Below the pieces are notes generated by a model that did no database searches, was not told the DNA's origin, and saw only the letters and a list, made by a program, of their open reading frames with translations. The position numbers and the translations under genes are program-made. Positions 32,801-42,247 of a stretch of 45,789 nt of DNA are shown one piece after another. Origin of the DNA: Intoshia linei. Lineage: Eukaryota > Orthonectida > Rhopaluridae. The stretch is taken from positions 1 through 45,789 of the forward strand of contig LWCA01000156.1 of assembly GCA_001642005.1 (NCBI GenBank). Reading direction: 5' to 3'. Each line of letters opens with the position of its first letter. The first letter of the stretch is position 1.

Positions 32801-35800
32801 TATTTAGAATCAAACCCAACACACACATACATTTTTACCAAGATTTTATGGATGTTACGCGTTAAAGGTTTAGATATTATATATTATATCAGGGTGATCG
32901 AAACACTTGGCGAGGGGGAACCAAAAAATTTACACAATTATTTCATCATTCCTTCCCTCTTAGTTTTTTACTTTTACTCCAATTTAAAATGCATTTTTTC
33001 CCCTTATATATATATTTTATATTCATATCACAAAGATTTATTAAGGTTTTATTAAAATTTTTTATTATTTACCTGTTAAAAAATATATTACTAAACAATT
33101 TCGCGGGCCACGCTTTGGACCGCCCTGTATTATATACATCAAACAGAAAGGCTCAGTAATACTAGGCATAGGTACAAAAAAAATAAAAACCATAACCCTA
33201 CAATGTATGTAGGGCCTACATACATTAAAATTTTAGCATTACTAATTTTGAAAGATTAAAAAATTGATATTACATAATTTGATATAATAAAATATAAAAT
33301 AAATCTTGAAATCAATCAAGAAAGAGGGAATTTACATTTTATTTTTATTTTTCAGTTCATTAATTAACTTTTGTATCTATAATTCATATATTGGTTCTGT
33401 TTGCAATACATTCAGATGTTTCAATTGAAACAAGACATAACTATAAAAGAAATATGTCGTATAGAATGTGTTAAACTGTGAAATGTACTGGTTCATTAAA
33501 TGTATTCATTCTACGGCTTGCCGTGGAATGTGTATATTTCACAGTTGTATACATTATATGCCACATACACATTACCAGGACCGTAGAGAGGGGAGCGAAG
33601 TATGAGCGGTAATTTTTTTTAAAATATAGGACTTTTTTTATTTTTAAACCAAAGGATAATGTGTGTTTTGATCGTATTGATATAAGTTTTTGAAACTGAA
33701 ATTTAAAATAATGATGATTATAAAATCTTTATTAGATTGTATATTTTTTATAATTCTAAGGCTCGTTTGATTTTTAAAGAAAAGGGTATAGGTTTTTTTT
33801 AACCTAGAAGTACTAAATTTTTGAAAACGACATTTACAATAAAATCTAATTAAAAATTATTATTATAAAGTGGTATTTTTAAAATTCTACACCTGTTACT
33901 TACTTTAATTAATTGGAATAGGCAAATAAACTAATATAATAATGTAAATAAACAAACATACATTCTAAACTAAATTATTTTAATATATTTAAAATAGGTT
34001 AATATATATGCTTTTATTATTAAATTTTAAAAGTCATCAGGAGTAACAGCAAATAGTAATAATAATAGTAATATCAGTAAATAGAATAAAATACAGACAA
34101 TTTTTTGTAAACTTAATATACGGATTCCCATTTTTTAAATAAATGTATTATCCATCTGCCTTATTAATAAACTATTAAAAATTTAAGTTTTCAGTAGTTA
34201 TTTAGAAGGATTTTAAATTTCATCTTTATTTAAAACCTATGTACATAAAATCGTAACTAATTTTGAAAAATGGTTATAAAATTTTTAGTTTTATATTTTA
34301 AATTAATGGCGAGTCATAGAATAAAATGTTAATATATCTATATAACAGTAATAATCATATGCCGAAATACAGAATTGGCTAATTATATAGTTGGCGAGTT
34401 GTGCAGAGAATATTGTACAAATAAACTAGAAAAATGAAAGATTTTTGAATTGAATAATCAATAAAAAATTGCTCTACTTATACAACGTAGTATTAAAGTG
34501 AAAAATATTTTAGTTCAACCACAACAGAAAACTTCGTTTAGTGTTGATGAACTGCATTATGCCTATTGAATCAAAGGCTAACTACACCTTTGATTTCAAA
34601 GGAAGCAACAGAGTGTAATATTATATAGTAATAACTAGCTTTAACCACTACAGTGTATTATGTACATTAACAAACAGCAGCTAGTTCTACCGAGGGCGGA
34701 AGTTTTAATTTTAAGACCGAGTTTTTAATTTATTATAGACCATGAATGTATGGTCTTAAAAAAATTTAAATTATAGTTAGAACCCTAAAAAATCTTCATT
34801 AGTAATGATTTTACAATCTGTATCATAGTGTTTATTTTTTTAAATTTAAATTTATGATAATGTTTATGATTTTAAAATCCGTATCAGCGTATATATTTTT
34901 TTAAATTCTCGAACTCGTTTGATTTTCAAAAAAAAGACAATTGGGATATATATTTTTTTAAATTCTCCAACTCGTTTGATTTTCAAAAAGAGGGACAATT
35001 TTTTAAATTCTCCAACTCAATTGATTTTCAAAAAAAGGCAATTGGGGTTTTTGACTGATAAGATGTGAGTTTGGGAGGTTGAAATTTATTTTGCGAACAC
35101 CCTCAGAAAAAACAGTACTTGAAATGTGGACTTTATAAAATTCTAAGACGGGTAGTTATTTAAAAAAAGTGGAACACACACAAACAAATATTGCGTAGCA
35201 TATTATATTAGTAAGGATATATTAAATTTTTTGTTTTAATAAAATAGTTACCAAATAAAAAAAAATTAATTCCAAAGTGCTTTTTTGACTGTGAATTGAT
35301 TAGTTAGTGAAATTAAAATTTGTGTGTGCTTTAATTTTTTTTAAATTCTAGTACTATTAACATTTTTTAAAAAAGAGTAATATGCTGTTTTGAAAATATC
35401 AAAATTAAAATTAATTAGTATTAATTTAGTATTAATAAAATTAAATAGATTATTATGAATATATATCCATAAAAATAATTTTTGAGCATTTGACCACTAT
35501 TCCCAAAAATTGTAGAAATTACCCAAAAAAGAAATTTTTTTATTTTGGTGGCTCAAGACTTATTTTCCGACATTCTATGTAAAAAAATAGATGAATCTGT
35601 ACAAAATTGAATAAAGAATAGTTAATTATTTACAAATAATAATTTTAAGCGATTTCGGGGTCGTAGTTTGCCAACCGCTGCCCAAATCACTGGGGCTAAT
35701 ATATATGATGAAAAATAGTGTTATCGAGGAAGATGCAGATAAAAATTTTTTAATTCTACTTTAATAATTTAATAAAAAATGATTAATATTAATTTAATTT

Positions 35801-38800
35801 ATATCATAGATCGGAAAGTACAATTCATGATGATACTCATGTTTATAAAGACAACGATTTTACAAATAAAATAAATAAAAAGATAAAATTTAATTCAAAC
35901 GTTTATGATGCCATAAAAGATAAAATTCGAAGAGATTGCAGGGTTTGATTTACAAATGTTGACAAAATTATTTAGGTACTTGAAAGTCTAAATATCATGG
36001 ATTATAGTCTATTAATTGGTTTATACTTTTTGGATAATAGATTTGAAATAAATAAATCCGTAAGTCTATTAATCTAGTCAGACTATAATATACACTCTAT
36101 GTGGATGAAACTCAATAATAAAATAGCTAAACTTTCTTTTTGGTTATTAACTGGGCAAGCAAAAAGTTGCTAAAAAACAACATTTAAACTCACAAAAACA
36201 ATCACGTACAGTCATGTAGTTTCAAAAAAATGGAAGTGGTGTATCAATGTTGAATTAATCTCCAGAAATCCAGAAAAGTGTTTATTATGCACAATAAATT
36301 TCGATAATATTTCATTTTATTTTATAGAAGTTATGAGACCGATTTGTAAATATAAAACTTGACTTTAAAAGATAATAAATCGCTAGAAATGAAATTGATA
36401 CGAAATTATATAAAATTTACAAAGTAATGTCGAAACACACTCTGGGCCGCTCTCAAATTATGATATAGTGAATATTATATTGATGAGAATTTTCACTTTT
36501 TTTGCATAAATTTAAAAATGCTGGAAATCGCCTTTCAGATACGTTATGAATTGAGTGAAATAAATATTTTTTGACGAATTTTTAGCATTTGCTTTAAATA
36601 AGTGGTTTTTAAACTTTTTTGTATAGCGCATCGCAAGTTTTTTATTACTTATTTCCAAATTCCAAAGGAAAACCTATCGAAAACTCTTTTCGCAGGCCTC
36701 GTTGAAAATTTTGAAAATGTTGCCATTCTTTTTTTAAATTTAGCATTAAAAAATATATTTTGAGTATCATAACTGTTTAAACTTTAAAAATAAAATTTAA
36801 ATCATCAAATTCAGATTCACATAGAGGCGGCTAGTGACTACATTTTTATATTTAATTTTTTAATTATACTAATTTAGGAAACTGGTATCTACTTCTATGA
36901 ATTATAATCTGACATAATTATATAGACAAACTGAAAATTTCATACTACAAATTGTCACATTATAAACAGTCATTTAAATTTTCTAAAAGTAATAAAATTA
37001 AAAATAATAGAATACATCGGGTGCACAAAGTGCGGAACTTTTTGTGAAACTGTTTTGTGAACCTTATAAAATACAAAAAAATGAAGAATTCTTAATTTTT
37101 GTAATCAAAAAGTCTGATAGAACAGTTGAATATATCAAATTACATATACACTGTATATATTTATATTTTAAAATTAATTAAAATTTAAAAACTTTCACAC
37201 CGTAACGCAATCTGTGCATCGCTGTATTTGATATGTAGAATAAAGTATTTTTTATTTTTATCATACACATATTTTATACGTATTATATGTATTATCAGGG
37301 CGTGGACAGAGTGGGCAAGGAGGGCCATATGGCAGGAGCCTACAATCATGAGCGCCTAATATTTTAATTTATTAATAGGTAAGGTTGGGATATTTCTTAA
37401 GTATGTCAAAATTATGATGACGAATGCGATTAAATACACTTATATTTTTAATTTTTAGGCCACAAACGCTTGATTAAACAATGTATAGACGTCTCAATTT
37501 AAAAAAATTATAGGGGCCCCACACTTTCTATATAGTCCGGGCCTACTGCTGGCTATCCACGGCCCTGTGTATTATATAAACTTTATACAATAATCTTTAT
37601 AATAAATATATAATTTTGAATATAGATGTAAATCCTCAGAATAATGAATATAGGCTTAGAAAGGATATACTGCCTTTCTGTATTAATCCAATAGAAAATA
37701 GTTTTAATGATGAAAAAATACCGTAAAATTATATGTTACCGTTCATACATATAAATATCCGTACATATATATAAATTATATGTCGGGCCGCATTTTTTTA
37801 AAAAATTTTTAGTCGAGATGCATCATTAAATTTTTTATAGCATAACATTCAAAAACCATTATACTATGAATCGAGATCATTTTATAATACACAGTGTGTA
37901 TTGAAAGTGATGTCAAATCAGATAATCGAAATTGAATATTTTTTTAGTTCGAGCGGCCATGGTTTTTTTAAATTTTTGAAAAATGTGAAAAATTGGTTCG
38001 GTCAGTTGTGATAATATTATTCAAAGGATAATCCAGATTATCATCGTCAATTACGGAGTAAACTTGGAGGGTCCTTTTTTCTTCATTATTTTGTGATAAT
38101 TTTATCTTAGAAATTAGAAGTGAAATATTTTTTTGTGTGTGGTTTTGTATCCATTGTGTAAGCTTGATTTTTTTAATTTACGTTATAATGATAAAACTAG
38201 AATTTTAATTTGATATGACTCGCAAGTATTTTTAAAAATTTAGACTTAATTGTTAATAATGATTTTAATGATATCATTAAATATGATCTTCTCGCAGTTT
38301 AGGTGTGCAAATGATGATAAACAATTCATTTTGGAATAATTAATAATATCTATATTATATATACAATATATTATACATATACTAAGTCGCGGCGGGCCGC
38401 AAGTTTGACACGGCTGATGTAAATGGTTTGCATACAATCACACAAAAAAATCAATTTTAAAAAATGAATGCTAATTGGTTACTAAAAACGAATTGGTAGT
38501 AACAATTTTTTATCATTCGATTTGTTACTGATGAGAGGTTAAGTTTTATTTTGAGGTTTTCCGGAGATTTAGGTAAAAATATTTTTTTTATTGTGGTTCA
38601 TCATAAGTATTTTTGATATCATTTTGATGGATTATGAATTGGTTTTAATAGTTTTTAAAAATGAATTATGGTCCATTATTAATTTACAAAAACTTCAAAT
38701 AGCGGTATCATATAAAATTTATATATATTTAAATATTGTATTGTATTATGTATTGTATACATGATAAAAACTAACATGATTATAATAATCGGTGCACCGT

Positions 38801-41303
38801 TTTTATCACGATTAATTTAATAAACTACGTTTTTATCACGATTTTCATTAAAATAAATAATATCGTATTAAATCTTTCATCAACTCATATAATGATTTAA
38901 ATGTACATTTAATAATTGATATTTTTAGTATTCTAGCTATGCTCGACTACTTTCCATTTATTTATATGTTTTAACAAAATTAATGAATTGCTCAAGCCAA
39001 GAATTTAAGCTGGGGATTAATCACGAAACTTGAGATGGAATATTAAATGGATTAGAGCAGCCATTCTCAACGGGGCCATATGGACCCCTTGGGGTCAACA
39101 TCACTTTGTTGGGGGTCCATGAAAATTATATACATTTATTACATATTATAGACATTTTCAGTTACATAAAGTCGTTTTTAAAACAAAGCCTCAGAAATAC
39201 TAATATAAAACGTGCAAATCATGTAAAAGTAAATTCATTGGTATTAAATTAAATTACTTACATGTGTAAAAATTAATTGGGAAACCTCCATTGTTCTATT
39301 TTAGGAGCAGCGGTTTTATTTAATTATTTTATTAAAATTTATGACTGAGCCAAGTTTCTAGTCATAAAAAAGCTTAAAATTTCAAATTGAAAATGGGACA
39401 AAAAATTAGTCAATATTCATGACTCTATGAAAAATCAACCAAGGGATATAAAATATTAATTTTTCACAGATAATATAGATACTATAGACTTTTATTTTTA
39501 TTTTTATTGATCTGATAAAATATGTAGTAAACAATTAATAATGTACTGTAAATAATATTTAAAAAACAAAATATAATAAAAATCTCAAATTAAAGTTATG
39601 AATATTTTTTTAATTATATACTTAATTATTAGAATTATAGTTACTTTCTAATCTAGAATAGTAATTAATAATTATTAATATTAATAAATATAATTAATGA
39701 ATTATGATAAATACATATGATTATGTATGTAAATATTTAAATAAATATAATTTTAATGTCATGACTAGGAATTATACTTTCCAACATCAACATTTTTCCC
39801 CCAAAATTGGGGTTAATTTCACATATATTGCTATGCCATCGATATAAATACTATAAAATTAACACAATTCTGAAAAAGTGCCCCAAAACACGAGTATGCC
39901 CCACACGGAGGTTTACCCCAAAGCGGGGTCGGACTGTATTATTAATTTTTTTGTGTCCACAGCGAAAAAGGGTTGAGAATGCCTGGATTAGAGGATGATC
40001 TTTTATGAGTCTATGGTTTTGTTGATTTGAAGATTTATTTTAATTGATTAATTATTCATCTTACTGTCTGGAAGCTCAATGGAAAATTCAAGGAAGAACA
40101 TGAGTTCCAACGTGGTATATACATTAAAGCAATAGCTGGTAAATCGCCTTACAAAAGATTGCATTATGAAATTAAAAAATTTCATATGAAAAGAATAATG
40201 TTGAATCACACAGAAATAATGAGGACCATACATGCTTTATCTTTAAATGTTCACTATTTTGCTATTTAATTTATTATTAAAATGTAATATCACAAAATTA
40301 TCCATTTAATTCTGTTATTTCTATTAATTTTTATTTTCAGTTTAATTAAAATCGTAATAAAAACGAACAGTGATAAAAAAGATCATGATAAAAACGAAAT
40401 TTATTAAATTAATCGTGATAAAATTGATTGACATGGAGGTTTTTTTGAAAATAAAGGAGTTGACGTTTTTGATTCGCCAGGAAATTCTCCAGACATGAAT
40501 GCAATTGAAAATATATGGGCGATATTGAAAGATGAAGTCTATACAATTCAAATTATTTTAAAATTTTTTATAATTCCAAGACTCGTTGAATTTTAAAAAA
40601 AGGATAATTGGGGTTTATGACCTTGGTGGACTCAATTTGTGAAAATAAAATTTGCGATAAAATCTAATCGACGACAAATTAGTATTATAAAGGATATGTT
40701 AAAACTATAAACCTATTACTTTCTTAAATACATATTATCAAATAAATAAAAGGATATTCATTTTTAACTAAATTACTTTATACAATGTATAAATATGTAA
40801 ATTATATATACGTATATGAATTTACATTCATGTTTATAAAGTTATAGAAACTGAATTATAATAAAGAGTAGAAAATATATTTCATGATTCACTATACGTT
40901 AACCTAGTTTAAAATAATTGCAGCGAGATTATAATTTTAACCTTTTTTTTTTTAAATGTCTTTTATAAATAATAATAATAGTACAACATTTATATTCCTA
41001 ATAAACTTTTAATAATATTAAATATATTATATCTAGGGAAGGTGCTATATGCGGTAAAATTAATGATAATCCCGTTTATATATACGCTGGTATTATCGAT
41101 ATTTTACAAGAATATGGAATTTTAAAAGAATTGGAACATATTCTGAAATCCTGTTGCACAAAGAAAGTAAATTATTTTAGAAATTACATAATTTAAACTA
41201 GGAAAACATTTCTGTATGCGATCCAGGTGTTTATTCCAAAAGATTTCAAGAATTTATTTTTACTAAAATATTTAGTTCAGATACATTTGCTAAAACACTC
41301 TAG
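29854..41303 (+). CDS. PIP5K1: Type I phosphatidylinositol-4-phosphate 5-kinase
   Basis: Exons: 29854-30105, 30682-30834, 32808-32867, 34514-34614, 35810-35942, 35976-36059, 37626-37722, 41037-41166, 41202-41303. The enzyme phosphorylates PI4P to PI(4,5)P2 at membranes. Motifs in order: FRLQFKIYTPKVFQYFRKIF; SGASLW (shortened Gly-loop); YILKTVTHKEYKFL (ATP-binding Lys); FLPRFYGCYALK; VLMNCIMP; YTFDFKGSNR (DLKGS equivalent); YKDNDF; RRDCRVLESLNIMDYSLLIG (metal-binding Asp); YIYAGIIDILQ; LEH with the Glu associated with type I substrate choice; YSKRFQEF. About 330 residues are seen. The N-terminal exon (candidate at 29200) and one short linking exon between 36060 and 37625 are unresolved, the latter because phases differ by one base. 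Introns hold a pogo element, four hAT elements and satellite copies; intron 35943-35975 is only 33 nt. Confidence 0.92.
30190..30443. mobile_element. hAT miniature element, 254 bp, in PIP5K intron
   Basis: Termini CAGTGTTTCCTAA (left) and CAGTGTTTCCTAA (right, inward) are perfect inverted repeats. Flanks AGTTAAAC (30182-30189) and ATTTAAAT (30444-30451) agree at 6 of 8, so the insertion is older. Confidence 0.85.
31155..32225 (-). mobile_element. pogo/Tigger-like transposon, 1071 bp, in PIP5K intron
   Basis: Terminal repeats CAGTCAAACCTCAATTGAAC (left) and CAGTCAAACCTCAATTTAAC (right, inward), each flanked by TA (31153-31154; 32226-32227). This is the target and terminus type of the pogo branch of Tc1/mariner. 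It carries a truncated minus-strand transposase (31847-31446) and, further on, DIYNCDE near 31330-31350. Internally deleted, so non-autonomous. Confidence 0.93.
31446..31847 (-). pseudogene. pogo transposase N-terminal part (CENP-B-type DNA-binding domain)
   Basis: 133 codons from ATG at 31847. The first helix-turn-helix reads ENIEVINFSEMNSAKYSQRE and then LSIKFDMPLGVINKILKNK, the Psq/CENP-B N-terminal pattern. KIDKLVYEWFVRKRSKNF and QTMALKIGKPL follow the second, CENP-B-type helix-turn-helix. The frame stops before the catalytic core; beyond the stop, in other frames, ISDEAGLVN and DIYNCDE resemble the linker and first catalytic Asp, so the core is broken and incomplete. It belongs to the surrounding transposon, not to a host gene. 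Confidence 0.85.
32890..33127. mobile_element. hAT miniature element, 238 bp, perfect TSD, in PIP5K intron
   Basis: TATTATAT is duplicated at 32882-32889 and 33128-33135. Termini CAGGGTGATCGAAACACTTG (left) and CAGGGCGGTCCAAAGCGTGG (right, inward). It lies 22 bp after the 60-nt exon 32808-32867. Confidence 0.88.
33474..33546. repeat. Nested stem-loop in PIP5K intron
   Basis: Outer arms AACTGTGAAATGTAC (33474-33488) and GTATATTTCACAGTT (33532-33546) pair at 14 of 15. An inner hairpin CATTCTACGGC-TTG-CCGTGGAATG (33507-33530) lies within. Could be a very small fold-back element or a structured transcript. Confidence 0.6.
34635..34705 (+). repeat. Palindrome-ended dispersed repeat, copy 3
   Basis: CTAGCTTTAACCACTACAGT through AACAGCAGCTAG (34635-34684), then TTCTACCGAGGGCGG, paralleling the head of copy 1. 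Lies directly after the kinase exon 34514-34614. Confidence 0.6.
34829..35341. repeat. Satellite-like repeat, copy 2 (block order A-B), in PIP5K intron
   Basis: Block A (about 34829-35216) is nearly identical over long stretches to 21243-21660; block B (about 35219-35341) matches 21023-21146. Order is reversed relative to copy 1. Block A carries tandem units around AACTCGTTTGATTTTCAAAA. More diverged pieces of block A occur near 27706-27790, 33760-33870 and 40560-40720. Confidence 0.85.
37296..37567. mobile_element. hAT miniature element, 272 bp, perfect TSD, in PIP5K intron
   Basis: TGTATTAT is duplicated at 37288-37295 and 37568-37575. Termini CAGGGCGTGGACAGAGTGGG (left) and CAGGGCCGTGGATAGCCAGC (right, inward). 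It ends 58 bp before the exon at 37626. Confidence 0.9.
38801..40423. repeat. Long-range inverted repeat around a nested hAT element
   Basis: 38801-38838 (TTTTATCACGATTAATTTAA, ATAAACTACGTTTTTATCA) reappears as reverse complement at 40386-40423. Extra GTGATAAAAA units adjoin the right arm. The hAT element 39058-39985 sits between. Likely ends of an older Tc1-type insertion, but the transposase remnant lies outside the arms. Confidence 0.6.
39058..39985. mobile_element. hAT element, 928 bp, perfect TSD, in PIP5K intron
   Basis: GATTAGAG is duplicated at 39050-39057 and 39986-39993. Termini CAGCCATTCTCAAC (left) and CAGGCATTCTCAAC (right, inward). No intact transposase was seen. Near the right end there are several CCCC/GGGG-containing motifs (CCCCAAAA, CCCCACAC, AAGCGGGG) unusual for this A+T-rich region. 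Confidence 0.9.
40447..40560 (+). pseudogene. Tc1-type transposase fragment
   Basis: One frame reads GVDVFDSPGNSPDMNAIENI followed by WAILKDEVYTIQ, the third catalytic motif (Glu in AIEN) and its flank. Only this fragment remains; it differs from the other two Tc1 copies in the window (SPGNSPDMN rather than PPYSPD), so it is a separate lineage. Confidence 0.8.
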
Positions 41304-42247
41304 ATTGTATTAAAATATTAATAAAATAAATTAAATTTATCACTACATAATGTATATATTATTAATAATTACCTTGAATATAATTTAATAACATTATACA
41401 TTTATAACACGGGCGATAGACAAAATTAGTTTGGTACACTTGTTGTATTATGGAAGTATAATTCTAGTATAAAAAGTGTTGATAAATAATTATGTATCTA
41501 CATTTAACGATTTAATTTCTCGAATTCTGGCTAAATAGCCAATTAACATTGTTTAAATTTTATTCAATTGCATAATATGAATTCCATAAAATTCAAAACA
41601 ATTGAGCTAGAAACAAATTTAAAAAAATAAACTGTATAACTAAACATGGAAACAATATTATAAAGACGGTACCACGTTTAAAAGCTTAAACGCCAATTTC
41701 CGTTAAAATAAAGTTCAGTTTTAATTTCTATATAATATTTATAGTGATATTTAAAATGACAAATGCAACTTGAATAGATATCGTTAAATGTTTTTGATTG
41801 CGAATTAGTTTTTCTATGTTAAAAATACACACTTTTAGTGCTAATTGCCCATCGAATTCTAAAATTTTCCAATAATTGTGACACCCTATTCTACATAGCC
41901 ACTTTAATTTTAAATAAGATACGGTAACCATTTTAGACTAATGTGGGTGTCCTTGATCTTAAATGAAAATCTTAACTATATTTTCTGAAAATACGAAATC
42001 TAAATACATTTATCTACATTTTTTGTATTTTCAAACAAACATTATTATTTCACAACATTTTGAATCACTTCCAAAATTAAATTATTTTAATTCAGTGTAA
42101 ATATACATCCTTCTAATACATGTATAAAGGAGTGAATATAATTAGTTATAATTCAAAATAAAGGTAACTTACAAAAATTTAGTTTCATGTATGTAAATAT
42201 TTAATATTGGTCACAATATTTTGAAAATTCATTTTTATTAATATAAA
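41304..42247. other. Gap between PIP5K and the SLC16-like carrier
   Basis: No supported exon. A minus-strand frame at about 41728-41931 starts with ATG but has no recognised relatives or splice partners. Confidence 0.5.

Noticed and set aside
32595..33055. Two overlapping plus-strand frames
   Set aside because: The real kinase exon 32808-32867 uses a different frame (FLPRFYGCYALK); these frames are by-products.
36601..36640. hAT-like terminus AGTGGTTTTTAAACTTTTTT
   Set aside because: No partner terminus or duplication; too short to delimit.
37782..38420. Possible hAT element ending GCAAGTTTGACACGGCTG
   Set aside because: The right end looks plausible, but no left end with a matching 8-bp duplication was found.
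41728..41931. 67-codon minus-strand frame with ATG
   Set aside because: No recognised motif, splice partner or repeat context; cannot be supported as a gene.
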